64,000 nt of DNA, from positions 1,550,001 through 1,614,000 of the forward strand of contig JANCIK010000008.1 in the NCBI GenBank assembly GCA_028532985.1, read 5' to 3'. The notes beneath the pieces were generated by a model. It saw nothing but the letters and a program-made list of their open reading frames with translations. It ran no database searches and was not told the DNA's origin. The position numbers and the translations under genes are program-made. Every line of letters starts with the position of its first letter. The stretch's first letter is position 1. This DNA is from Stropharia rugosoannulata. Taxonomy: Eukaryota > Basidiomycota > Agaricomycetes > Agaricales > Strophariaceae. Positions 47,383-59,430 of this stretch are shown here, piece after piece.

Positions 47383-48112
47383 TTTGTGAGCTTGTATTCT
47401 GTTTGAAGTGTTTGAACTGGAAAGAAAGTAGTAGGTAGCCAACTAGACGATTGTAGCCGCTAGACGACCCACATTAGAAAGGCTTGGGTGGGATCGTCTA
47501 CTCAACATGTACGGAGATAATGATCATGAAATCCAAATGAAATCGATGAGCGCTTTCAAGGTATCAGTGGCGTCCAACCTTTCCATAATTGTCGACAATT
47601 TAAGCTCGAGCTTCATATATATCCTGTTGAATTGACACTGGCAGCGGTCAGGTGTGTGAAGAAAGGACTTCTACCTATATATTGGGTCAAGTTAATGAAC
47701 TTGATACTTGAAGCTTGAACGTTTGAACCCTCACGTACTTAGTATGAAGTTGTTATGAAGTGCTTCCAAGTGCTTCCTGTGCCAATGAACCGCCAGTTGC
47801 TAATACTAACAAGTGCCAGCTAATCCGAATGTGCCGGCATGTACTCCGAACCTTCCAGCCGTCGAGCCGAATCAAGAAGCCGCCCACACAAACTTCGCAC
47901 CAGTTGATACCCCACTGGAAATTAGAGAGGCAGAATAACTTAAATATAGAGAAAAATGAGCGGTAAAGTGAGCCACTGGCTCAAGCAGTAGGTTGGTGGG
48001 ACATAATGTCAATCTTCCGCCGGTGACTATGTACAATTTACAAATGATGCCACATGGTTTGTTCTGAAAGCTGAGAAGTTTATGCAACTCCAAAGTGAAT
48101 GTTGCGTGAGCA
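47383..48112. other. Intergenic between MYND copies B and C
   Basis: 730 bp. Contains the copy B promoter with TCCCACCCAAG (minus strand) at 47483-47493, 101 bp before its ATG. No TTACGTAA element and no gene. Confidence 0.45.
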
Positions 48113-49407
48113 TTAATCAAGGTCATCAGTGACTGAATCTGGATAGAGAGCCTCGAGAAATTTGTTGAGTTTTGCGGGTGGGGGGTATACAGGCACTTCA
48201 TACTGAGCGTAATAGTGCAAGTCTATGCCTTCGTATTTCTTGAGTGCCTTCTGCGGCAAACGAACTTTCAGCCTAAGCATATTTGTCACGTCCTGTTGAA
48301 TATGACTGTTTATTGCACTAATAAGTTTTGGAAGTGAGCAGACACATCCCGGTAATTAAAGAGGAAATACACACTAGTAATAAAATCTTTCCACGAGTGA
48401 TGCTGTACCTGGGGTAGAATACGGTGCAAAGGCGATTTCATCAAAGCCATGTCTACACAAAGAGGCCATTTCCAGCCCTAGTCTCTGGATAGGTATGGGC
48501 ATTGTAACGACTTGATCTATCCCGTCTATATGAAAGTCGATTATTCCAACAGCTAGGACGGGCCCGTAACCATTAGTCGATACATTGAAATTTCGCCATG
48601 GCAAGAACGCCTTTTCCTTCGCATCTTTCCAGATCTTGTCCCGGGCCGAGTCCATTACTATGGAAGGATCGAGAGCATACATTCTTTTGACTTGAATTAC
48701 CCCATCGGCACCGTTTGGATAATCAGCTATTGTAGTATCCCCGAAGCCAAGGTGCACGACCGTTTGGAATAATGGCTCTATGGAGAGGTCGCAACGTACG
48801 AGGTATATGTCGTCAAACGTGAAACGCTTTTCACCCCCCACTACAGCCACAAACGCTTGGGGCAGAAAACTGAAGGCAAACGGATCACTCAGAAACGTTT
48901 GAAGCAGTTTGAAAGTTAAAGGCGTAGTCGGTTCTCGACACACTCTCTTGTGTATGGCCCTAAGGACATAGAAGGACGACCTTTTAGCCGATCTCCTATC
49001 ATCAATTTGTGTCTACGCACCAATTCCCCTTTTGACACTAAATATACCAATTGGGGTTAACAACGTATCTTCAATATCAGCTGGCAAGGTACCAGTTTGA
49101 ACTTAAGCTTACCGATTTCGAACAATAGGCCGCGATCTTGCACTAATTTTGGTATGTTATCATCAACCTTCTCTGCAAAGGAGCGTTAGAGTACCTTGCC
49201 GCAGATCATTGTAGCTTGAATTGTCCCAATGTTCTTACACCCCACGCAGATAACAATGGTATCAAACTGGCGAATTTGTTTCATAACATCAGTAGGAAGC
49301 GACTTAGATTTCATTCTGTCCTCTGGAGTCATCTTCATGAACTTATTGGCAAAGTCGGCGGCTTCGATTGACGCTAGTCTTTCACGGAGATCTACTGGTG
49401 GGTTCAT
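48113..49407 (-). CDS. MYND zinc-finger protein, paralogue C
   Basis: Exons (minus) 49407-49195, 49142-49113, 49037-49021, 48959-48375 and 48317-48113 give 349 residues. All eight MYND ligands are present: CVGC, ICGKCKIAAYCSKS, CQKGNW, HKRVC. The C-terminal domain is complete: KLLQTFLSDPFAFSFLPQAF, RCDLSIEP, LDPSIVMDSARDKIWKDAKE, GIIDFHIDGIDQVVTMPIPI, LPQKALKKYEGID, and a Pro-rich PVYPPPAKLNKFLEALYP tail shared with copy B. Start: the ATG aligned with copy B; an open frame extends upstream without an ATG. The regular 30- and 17-nt exons are identical in size to those of the other copies. A TTCCCACATAAC element (minus strand, 49482-49493) lies 75 bp upstream. Function unknown; possible peptide-binding adaptor by analogy to MYND proteins. 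Confidence 0.85.
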
Positions 49408-49680
49408 TTTTGCGACTGGATCTGTAGGTTTAGTATGTAGGTGCAAGACCTGGTTTTCAACGAAAATGGAGGACGGCAAGAGTTATGTGGGAATTCTCAC
49501 TTGCCGGCATGCATTTGGATAATCGATGGGGGTTTTGGCAGTGCGAAGTTGTGCCTTTCCATTAATATAGAACTCGGGTTTCGATCCGTCAGAGGGCATC
49601 TCATACTGCAAGAAACGAAAGTTTCGTTATCGTTATTTCACAAAAAATTTGCATTTATGTTACATTAGTAGATTCATAGC

Positions 49681-50976
49681 TCACTTTGTCTTCCTATATG
49701 TAGGTGAAATAAGTGCAAGAAAACTATCGACGTTTCCTGGCATCGGCGGGGGATGTAAGGGAAGGTCGTCCATATAACGAGTCAAGTTGATGCCGACATA
49801 CTTACTGAGCGCCTCCTGCGGTAAACGGACCCTCAGCCTCAGTTGATCCTTCACATCTTCTCGGATGCGGTTATCAATCATGCTGATCGGATCCATGGAT
49901 ATAAATGGCACGTAAGCACGTTTGGCATAAATGAGAAGGATGTAAGTACATACAAACAAATTAGTCTTTCCAGAGGCGATGGTGACATCGATGGCCTAGG
50001 GAACTTGGGATCACCGACGAGAAAACATTGGTGGCCCTTTGTGGCCATGGTCAACGCATTCTCTTTGAGGGGCAGTGGTACCGTGACGATCTGTTCTGTC
50101 CCGTCCATATGGAAATCTATCAGCCCCACACATATTTTTTCTCTCGAATTCCCCCCCTTCCAAGGAAATTCTGCAAGAGAATCTTCCCCCTGTATTGCCC
50201 TTTCCCTCGCGCCCTTCCAGATTTTTTCTCGGCCCGAGTCAATGAAAACAGAGGGGTCAAGAGCGCGCATCCTTCGCATCTGGAGCACACCTTCAACACC
50301 ATTTGGATAGTCGGACACGTGGCCCTTCCCGGTAGCCAGGCTGCGCACGGTTTGGAAGGCAGGCTCCAAGGAGAGATCGCACCGTGCGATGTGAAGGTCA
50401 TTGAGCGTGTACTGTTTATCCAGGCCCACCGCAGCGACAAATGTTTGTGGCAAAATTTGATCAAGAAATGCATCGCTCAGAAACGTAAAAAGTAGCTTGA
50501 ACGAAATGGGGACTCTTGGTTGGTGACATTCTTTTTTGTGTAACACCCTAACACGCGGGAGTTTGACTGTTTAGCCGGTCGCTTTGTATTTACTCGTGCA
50601 CTCACCAATTTCTCTTTTGGCACTGAAGTGTTTTGAATACGTCAATGAATTTGCCTATTACTCGAATGGACTTATAGTACCTGTGGCGAACAGTATGCCG
50701 CGATCTTGCACTAGTATCAACAGTTAGTTATGGTTTATCATTCAAAGACAGGAATACCTTGGAACAGATCATCATAGTTTGCAGCGTTCCAGCATTCTTG
50801 CAGCCCACACAAATCGCAATGGTTTTATACTGACGAAGGTATTTCATAGAGTTGGTGGGGAGCGACAGCAGATCAAGCTGCTCCTTTACATCCATCTCAT
50901 TCATGTAATTTGGGTTCAGCGCTGCTGCAAACAGCTTCTGTGGAATGGGTGGAAATGCAGGTTTTTGTTTCCCCAT
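49681..50976 (-). CDS. MYND zinc-finger protein, paralogue D
   Basis: Exons (minus) 50976-50758, 50710-50681, 50622-50606, 50547-49954 and 49882-49681 give 353 residues. The finger is complete: CVGC, ICSKCKIAAYCSPQ, CQKRNW, HKKEC. Domain blocks: KLLFTFLSDAFLDQILPQTF, LDPSVFIDSGREKIWKGARE, GLIDFHMDGTEQIVTVPLPL, LPQEALSKYVGINL. It groups with copy E by sequence (TEQ instead of TDQ; MICSK; a similar REKIWKGARERA / REKIWRYGRELA region). It ends 274 bp upstream of copy C in head-to-tail order, consistent with tandem duplication. It has both upstream elements: TTCCCACCAACC (minus strand, 51041-51053) and TGCATTTACGTAAAG (51098-51112). Confidence 0.87.
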
Positions 50977-52200
50977 ATTGGTTGATGCTCGTTGAAACAG
51001 TCACTGTCAAGAGGTACCTGGCAAAAGGAAGTGGCAAGACGGTTGGTGGGAAATCGTTGAGTGATGAGTTGGCAATGCGAGGTCATGGCTGGTAATCCTT
51101 TACGTAAATGCATACCGACAGGTTACCACGATCTATTTTGCACCACTGTTTTTATTGGCAGGTATTGTTGGTATTCAGAGCAGTCTTCAAGACTCAAGCA
51201 CCGTTGAAATTAAAGTCAAAGTAACGCTACATAGGCAAGAGACATCGATGTCGAAATGCCTGAGCACTACTAGGAGGCGTTCATGTCGTTCGTAATGATA
51301 ATCAACAAAATGGCAAAATAGAAACACACCACCATCAATCAAGCAAAAGCACATTGTTCGTTTTTTTCTCCGGGCTTGCATTCTTCTGCGGAGCATATAC
51401 AGCATGCAGCGCGCCTAGCCATCCCTGTATGGATGAGTGTGTCTCGACTCCCTTGCGCGTTGTCAAGTGTCCACAGAAGCACGAGCACGTCGGGCTGCTA
51501 GTTGGCTGAAGATTGACAAGGATGTCCTTTGGGAGCTATTGGAGAGGATGAAGTTGGCGCCTGCGAATGTATGCTCCAGCATCTGCTTCGAAAGTTACAG
51601 AGTAAATACGTTCCCCGTTAGTTCATTGCTTCAATGTTTCGCAAATACGCATAGAATAGGTCGACCCACCGCAAGCCGAGCTCCAACCACTTTCGGAACC
51701 AGACGCAGCTCCCTGTTCATACTGGTTGTGAGGTGCACCTAAATCCTGTTAATGCGTTGTATATCGTCCCCTTCCATGCATATCGGACTCGCTGGTATGT
51801 AGCTCCACTTCTGAGCCACCTGTTGCACGCGACCAGACTGGAGAGCAAGGCGTTTAATACTTGAAAGATACTACCATAGCTGGACAGATAGCACCATGAT
51901 GTCCACTATGAGGCGATATTGCTCGCCGAAGGGCCCTTCTTAATAGAGAAAACGGATGTTAGCAGCAAGTTGGTTTAAGGTTGCGTTTTCTTGTGTTTGG
52001 ATGCAAATGTTCAAAAAGGTTTGTCATTTTCTTTGAAGAAATGTCATATCATCGTACGAGAATAAAGTCAGTCAATATATGCAGGCCTTAAAGCTCGATA
52101 ATAGATGGTCTGGGGGTTTGTCATTTCATGGAGCGAGAATGGGCTCGTAGGTCCTGTATTACCGGCAGCATGAACCTACGACAAGTCGTTTCGACCACGA
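50977..52200. other. Intergenic, copy D promoter and no gene
   Basis: 1.2 kb. The left 140 bp hold the copy D promoter. A 101-codon frame at 51437-51742 has no recognisable domain. Confidence 0.45.
51098..51112 (-). promoter_or_regulatory. Conserved promoter element TGCATTTACGTAAAG, copy D
   Basis: Identical 15 bases to those upstream of copies A and E, read on the minus strand, 122 bp before the copy D ATG. CCTGTC precedes it by four bases, as in copy A. Confidence 0.65.
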
Positions 52201-52804
52201 TCACCGGCGGCCTTCAACCATGATGATATGATACCCAAAGTTGGTCTTCACCAGTGATGAAACGATGGGTTTGTCGACGGTAGACGGAGTCAAGGCAAAA
52301 GCGGCGTCCTGGAAGGCGCCAACCATGCTACCGCGCACCATCCACCCTAAACTGCCACCATCTAATGAGAACAGAAATGCCTTAGTTAACAGCAGCAGAG
52401 GACAGTGTATCCACGGAAAGCGTTACTTTTAGCCTTGTCCTCTGAGTACTCTTGCGCAACCTTGTTGAACGACTGGCCCTCCTGTGCACGACCCGACTCA
52501 GCGCTGCAAGAAACGAACGACAGAAGAAGGGTGGAGAGGGAAGCTAAGAACCTGGATTTTCTGTAAGGCCTCCGTGGCCTTGGAGTGCTTCTCGCACAAG
52601 ATATGACGGACGTTGATGGCAGTCGCAGGCTTGAGCGCGCCCTTGCCCTATGTATGCAGGAGCAGCGTCACTGACGTTATTCCCGAAGGACGAGGGTGCC
52701 TATATGCGACAAATCACCTTGCTCTGCTTATCTTCGCCGTCATCGGCAGAGACCTTGCCCTTTCCCTTGGACGACTTGTCGGCGGCAGCTGGCTTCTTGG
52801 CCAT
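52201..52804 (-). CDS. Parvulin-type peptidyl-prolyl isomerase (Pin4/Par14-like)
   Basis: Exons (minus) 52804-52718, 52647-52552, 52496-52427 and 52361-52201 give 137 residues, the standard Par14 size. The basic N-terminal tail ([17 protein letters not shown]) resembles the DNA/ribosome-binding tail of Pin4. The parvulin domain: [58 protein letters not shown], ending [12 protein letters not shown]. It has the catalytic-site His residues (VRHIL, FGYHII). Pin4 acts in pre-rRNA processing and chromatin. The third exon closes in frame only if splicing uses the AG of CTGAG, 7 nt beyond a better-looking CAG; using the CAG would shift the frame. Confidence 0.88.
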
Positions 52805-53252
52805 TCTGTTGACTATGTGGGAGACTGGAGTAGTAAGGAGGACAATCCTCGTGTGACGGGATCGCGGCCGACCGACTTCATGAACGTGATCAGAGTTATG
52901 AATCCCGCTGCCGACGCCGACCCATTTTCTCCTGTATTCAACATCAAGCAACTTGCGTTGTGTACTTCATAATCTCTCCAAGTCTAGTATCATCTAAGTA
53001 TATGTAGTTCATATTGCATAAAAACATAAGACGCCAGCATACTAGTATTACTATTAACCTCGTCATACAGAAAAATACTTCTTGGAAGGTAATCAATTAT
53101 TCAGGAAAATTGGGAAAAAAGAAGTGGCGTTGAATCGAAAAATGGGAAGTTGAAGTGTAGAATAAAATAAAAATAAGCCGAAAATGCGCAACCTCCGAAA
53201 AGCTGGGGTTTATATGTCTGTCGTCGAATCAAACTGACCTCAAATAGTATGA
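52805..53252. other. Intergenic, parvulin promoter / corepressor 3' end
   Basis: 448 bp, AT-rich with A/T runs. No gene supported. Confidence 0.4.
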
Positions 53253-56200
53253 TCACGCCTTCCACGGCGTGCCATATGGAACAGTCTTCCCCTGCGTCTG
53301 CGCCGACCCGTTTGCGCTCGAACTCGCCGGCAGCGTGTCGCCAGCCTTCGCACCTCCAGACCCAGCTCCTTTTACCGATGCCCCAGCGGCCGAACTCCCA
53401 AACATCGGATACGCACCCTCCCTCCGCCCGGCACTTCCACTCGAAACAGGCGCCCCGACCGGTATCGGTGGGCTCTCTCGGTAGTACGGATACGGGCCCC
53501 ACTGCGCCCGCGCGTCCATGCGCGCACTCGCGCTTGCATGGGCCTGAGCCTGGGCCTGTGCAGCGGCGGCGGCGGCGGCGCCAGAGTAGTATGCCTGGTG
53601 GTGTGGCGACTCCCCAGGCGCGTGCATCATATGCGGGTGCCCGTGCACAGGATGCACGTACGGGTGGTGCAGTGCGTTCATGGGTAGGGACGCTGACCCG
53701 CCCTGCGGGCTGTGCACTATGGAATTTGCGCTCGTCGGCAATGTCAGCGTTACAGGTGCGTACGTGGACGGATGGGGTGGTGGTGGTGGTGGTACATATA
53801 TGGGTGCAAAGTAAGGCTGCGTCTGCGGCCCGGCACGATATGCCTCCATCGTGTCATGGGGAACGTTTTCTGGCATCGTCAGGGGGGGAAAGGGGTACGC
53901 GGTGCGTGCATTGCTGCCTGGATAGGTGGTCGTACTGGCAGTCATACTTGACCTCCGCCCGTTGTTCCCATTCGCGTCAAGACGCGCCATTGGTGGCGGT
54001 GGCGACACAGTTGCAGAGGATACAGTCTGGTTGGAGGTGAATGAAGCCCGTGTGCGCATCGTTGCAGAGAGCGACACGCCTTCGCTTGAGAGATGGCGCG
54101 TATGTTCGTAAGATTTACCATTGGGTTGGCCGTCATAGGATAGCGAAGCCATAGGTGGCGTGGCGGCTCTGCTCCCATGGGCATAGGGTAGCTCGTTCCA
54201 ATTCTCCGGATGTTCAGGTGGGGTGGGCGAGCGCTTTGGGGCTCGTGCGACGATTGCTGCAAACCCCATTTCATCCTTATTACTAGCATAATAGTGGCTA
54301 ACCTGTATCGTTGTCTAAAAAAAGTTTAAAAAAGAATTGAGTCTTAATGTACTCTGAACGAATGAAAAGACACACTTTGTTCGGCATCGCCGCCGCTATG
54401 CGCTTAAAGTTGTCCCCATGCTGCGAGAGAAGGGAGATAAATAATCCTACAAGGAAAGGAATGCGTCAGCACGCATACATGGGTGACAAGGGAATGGCCA
54501 CCGACTTTTATCGTCCTCGGACCATTGACTGACCGATGGGATAGCCTTCGCACCCTTGCCACGTGCGCTCAACTCGCCACCACCATCTACCGCTAAACCA
54601 GCACCAGTTCCTCCCAGAAACGGCAGCGCCTTGTCCGTCTCCGCTGTGGGTGACGGTGGGTCGTCCGAAACAATTGCGGCGGACTTGATCTTCCGCGTGC
54701 GCTTCGCCCTCTTTGGTGGGCGCGGGTCGACATCGAGCTCCTGCATCACCCAATTAAGCATTTACACAGTAGCAAAAAGACGATACTCACAGCACTTTCC
54801 GTTGTCGGGCGGGCCACAGGCGGTGGCGGTGGCGGGACCGCCTTCCTCGAAGGGGGAGGCATAGACGGTGCAGACATAACAACAGGCGCTGGGGCTGGCG
54901 TCGGTGCTGTCGATGGCGGTGCGGAAGATGGTGCAGATGGAGGTGCAGAAGGAGCAGTTGACGGTGGCGCAGACGGAGGAGGCATCCCAGGCGTCGGTGC
55001 ACGAGACGGTGTCGCAGATGCCGATTGAGGTGCTGTCGTGGATTGCGCAAGCGCCGACTGTGCTGCAGCAGCCTTTCTCCTGCGCCCGCGTGTAGGCGGA
55101 GCTGACTCAGGCTCGGGGGTAGGAGTCGCTGTCGGTGTGTCTTGGAGAGCTGCGCGGCGGGCAGCTGCTGCTCGTGCCTCCAGCGTCGCGGGATTGGGCT
55201 TGCGCCCGCGCCTGCCTTTAACAGGCGCCGACACAGAAGTGTCGTTCGCGACGCCGCCGCGGTTGACTTCCATATCGTGTATGGCGATATCGACGAGGAG
55301 ACCATTGCCCTTCTTCTTGCCCATGCCCCTGCGGCGGCGCTTGTTCGGCGCCAGCTGGGAGATAACTTTGCGAAAGTCGATGAAGTTGTGCTTGTGCAGA
55401 TAGTAGAAGTCGACACACTGCGCCGCAGTCTTGTTTGGAAGGAAGTCTGCGATGATGCCGAACTGCTTCGGATGTGCGGCAAACTTTTCGATGAAGATCT
55501 TCTTCTCGTCCTCCTTCCAGTCCTGGATGCCAGTATGAGGCGCGTAGTACTCTTTTGGGTTTTCCACACGGTTTGACGTGTCGTCAAAGAGATAGTCTAC
55601 TTGACCCTTCGTCACTGAGATCATGTCGGGAATCTTCGCGAGATTCCGCATCGAGAGGTGGTTCGGGTCCGTGGCATCGTCATTGCCGAGACTAGCAATG
55701 ATCTGCTCCATCTCAAAATCGGAGCGAACTGCGTCAGTAAATGCTGTCGTTCGCCGCGTCGTGCGGCCACTGTGATGCAGCTCATGTTCCGACGCTAATG
55801 ATTTCTGGTGGTCATTAAGTGCGGTGCAATGGGCGATCCACTTCTCCTGAAGGGCAAGGTACTCTGCCCGCAGCCTGGTACCCTTTTGCTCGATCATACT
55901 CGTCCTCTTCTCGAGATACATGCACAACATCGGACGCGTTTTTATAAACGACGCCATCCGGTCTTTCATCTCTTGCTCATTTTTGTTAAACATCCGCTCG
56001 AGGAGGCTGTCGGGCGTGGCTGTCGGATGAACCTCCAATGGAGTGGATATAGACAGATTCGCCATGAGGACGGGATTCACCCGCTCCTCACGCGTAATCC
56101 GGTCGGATAATAAGCGCGACATAACGACGATGCGGAATGCTTCCTCCCTTGTTTTCGCCTCCGTAATAGAGGGGATCTCCTCTATCGTAGGGTAGGGTGC

Positions 56201-58094
56201 AGGGAAAGTACTTTTCGGTGTCACAACGGCGGGGCTATCCGGCGGGGAATCTTCGTTGGGTGGCGAGTGTGTCGTCGGGGGGATATCAATAGCCATATCT
56301 ATGTCGTTCGGTGTCGTAGGAGACCCATATATAGGCTTAGGTTGTTGGATTTCAAGAGCAGGAGCAAGAGGTATTATTTCCTCATTTGGGGGAGGCGTAG
56401 GCGGCACGGTCTTTAAAACGGGAGAAAGAGGCGCAGACGTAACTTCGCGGGTTGGGGGACGTGCTAAAGAGGGAGAAGCTGTAGGTGAGACCATGACAAT
56501 ATCTGTCGTGGTAGCCGAGGGAACAGGCACTTCAGCCAGACTCTTGGCCGCTATTTGCTCTGCGACATGTACTTCTGCATTATTCGGCGGACTTACAGCT
56601 GGAAGAAAAATAAGTAAAGGAGAGGAAATTTTGTGGAATTTCATACTTCTGAGACTCGGGGTCTTTGACGGTGACGGGGAGCTATCCATGATTTTGTTTT
56701 CTTTAGAGACAAGACCCGGGGGTGTACTTGTTTCACTAGAAATAATTACGGGCGTGGGGTCGGCAGGAGCTTCAATAAAAGAGTTCGCTGCCGGTGGTGG
56801 AGCGTCCACTACTTTACGAGAATCTGATACAGTAGCTACAGCGTTCTCTGTACTCCTTGGAGTTTCTTGCGGTGCTGGTATTGAGGGAGGGATCACATTA
56901 GTACTCGAGCCAACAGCATTCGGCTCAGAAGAACGGCGGGGAGAAGGACTTCTCATAGATACATGAGTCGAGGCGATTGACGACCGAGATGGTGGGCGAG
57001 TGGCAACGTCCGGCTTAAGAGAGTTCCAGGAATCAATTTCTGGGACAGGACGACCAGGAGTGTTTATTAACGATATCACAGAGTGGTTTGAAGGGGAGCC
57101 CTTTCTCGAGAAGCTTCGATTCGTGTAAGGAGAGTCAAGTCGTGAAGCGCTACGAGGAAGGGGTAAAGAACCAGAATCTCGCCGCATGTGCCTGGCAATT
57201 GGACTAACAGGTTCTCGCTGTGCTGGATTGCGTCCACCGTCATAATTGGGACGATATGAGTCGGATCGCCCCGCAGGAAAGCTCTCTCTTTTCATAGGCA
57301 CCACAGGCCGGTAGCGATCACCAGAAAAGCCAGAACGGTCGTTCCTATAAGCCCTGTCAGGTGACATATCACTGCCCATACTTTTCCTTCCGCGCCGACC
57401 AAAGTAACGATCGGCAGGAGAGCTATGATGTATGACAGTTTGGTATGGAACGATAAGTTAACGAATAACAAAGGCTACTCACTGATCAGGCCGCCCAGGA
57501 CGGTCGACATGAATCTGTTTCCACGACTCTGATGGTTCAAATGCCCTGGATGGACCATCGTCTCTCATATCTCGCCCTCGAGCACTCATAGCAGGAGATG
57601 GAGGAGCAGGCTTCCTTTCTGGCCACATATTTGGAATTTCTATAGGCGCAGGTGGAGGGAGAGGAGGAGGAGGTCTCCAAGTGTTTTGCTGGTCCCAAGG
57701 TTCAGGTTCAGATATACGAGGTGCAGGAGTATATGGATCAGGACTTGGAGAGCGACTGTAATAAGTACCGTTAGTATATTCATTGGGTCGATACGCATTC
57801 GTTGACCGGTAGCCATTGGGGGCGTCATCTCTGAAGGTCGTATCAGGTCTGTGTGGAGGAGCATAGGCATCGTAAGGTCTTCGTGGAGGCGGCGGAGACG
57901 GGGAGCGACGACGCGGGGGAGCATTTGCGTGTCTCTGTGGACATAAATAAATAAGCATGCATGTAAGCAAAATAAACGAAACAAAAGAGTAGACGAACGT
58001 CGTATGGCGGAGGAATATGACCTGATGGTCTGCGGCGCTCAAACCTAGGATAGCCTAGAGGCATGTGGGGTGGCTCATAATTGTTGGATGTCAT
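53253..58094 (-). CDS. SNT1: SANT-domain corepressor, Snt1/NCoR-like (Set3C subunit)
   Basis: Exons (minus) 58094-57999, 57934-57483, 57422-56646, 56597-54791, 54740-54506, 54446-54376 and 54314-53253 total 4,500 nt, 1,499 residues. First SANT domain: GIQDWKEDEKKIFIEKFAAH, PKQFGIIADFLPNKTAAQCV, DFYYLHKHNFIDFRKV. Second SANT, assembled across three exons: QWSEDDKRLFISLLSQHGDN, FKRIAAAMPNKTTIQVSHYY, then NKDEMGFAAIVA. The region before SANT1 (NEQEMKDRMASFIKTRPMLC and a helical linker) matches Snt1. Both ends are long, disordered and Pro/Ser/Arg-rich. Snt1 scaffolds the Set3 histone-deacetylase complex in yeast, as NCoR/SMRT does in animals; nuclear. The intron 56598-56645 is a multiple of three and would be missed by frame alone. 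Confidence 0.9.
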
Positions 58095-59430
58095 CAGAGG
58101 TCGTCGACTGTTTCACGAGATGCCCCGTGCGGAAGTTTGCAATTGCCCGTTGACGCAATAAGCTTTCAAGCTTAATAGAGGTTGCTAATGAAATTCAAGA
58201 AGCTGCGCAGGACGAGACTGCGAACGGGACGGAGGAAATAAAGAGATGGAGAAAAGAGGGGGGCCGATGGAAGTGGAGGCCAGAGAGCCGCCGCAAAGTT
58301 GGCAGCCAACAGCCACACGCTTGCTTGTCCTTGTTTGCCTCTTTTCGGCTGGCCTTTGGCCCTGTCCACGGCTCTTAGATCAGCCCCGGCGCAGTCAACC
58401 CATGCAGGAACAGAACATCTTTTGTTAAACATTCAACGAGTCTTTGGTCCTTGCATTCTTGTCGATTCGTTCTGCCGTGACATAGCTCATAAATTTATCA
58501 TGCTCTTAACACTTACGTGCGCTACGAGCTTCAAGTTGATTTCTCACGGTATTAAATGTTATAAGTGAACCGAGAAACAACCATTTCGGTATTACCTACA
58601 TGTGTGTTGAACGTGGCAGGCCCATCGGAAAGACAGAAAAAGCTGCCGGTAAGACCTGAGTAACTTACGACTGAGGTTTTATCGAGTTATAGATGCTTCC
58701 CACAAGTTGTTTATCTGAAATTTAGATGTGAAATTTCTTGGAAATTCCAGAACCAGTGCACAGAATATAGATTAATGATGGCATTTCATCAATCCCTTTG
58801 AACAAGATAGTATCATTAAATAACTAGTCTTTCAATACTTATTACAAGCAATTTAGTGAAGTCTTACCTTTGTTTTACCTATGCAATGCAAATGGAGCAT
58901 TTCCAAAGTTTTTTTATCATATTCTAAATCATTTCTACTTGTCTAATATAATATATGCCTAAAGTTACTTGTGTTGTATACCTAGTGAGCAGTCAAATTG
59001 ACAAGAATGCAAATCTGGCTTCTTGAACGTCGAACTTTGGTCGAACTTCGCAAACGAAAGCATTCAATCGTCGGAACCTCAAAATTCAGCTCCGATCACG
59101 CAACAGGGCGGCAGGCCCTTGGTTCATCGTCGTCTGCTGTTTAAATGCTACAAGATGTGAGTAAGTAGAGTTTTAAAAAAATCAAATGGAGGCTGTTTGA
59201 CTTGAGTAGAATTTACCTTTACCGTCTAAGCCTAGTAATTTGTGTTGTACTGGCGCATATCAAATTGATAATCAATGGGTCGGCCAAAGCATGTCACTGT
59301 TCAGATTCAAACCACCATCAAGTCAGCAACGACCCGGTCTTCCAGAGCCTCTTACACAACCCATACCCTAATCAACTGCGTCCTTCAGTGGACGAGTGAC
59401 CACTAATACGCTCCCGTTTTCAGAGTGGCC
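58095..59430. other. Divergent intergenic region, Snt1 / PIG-S
   Basis: 1.3 kb between divergent starts. Short frames at 58172-58568 have no domain. AT-rich from about 58560 to 59000. Confidence 0.45.
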
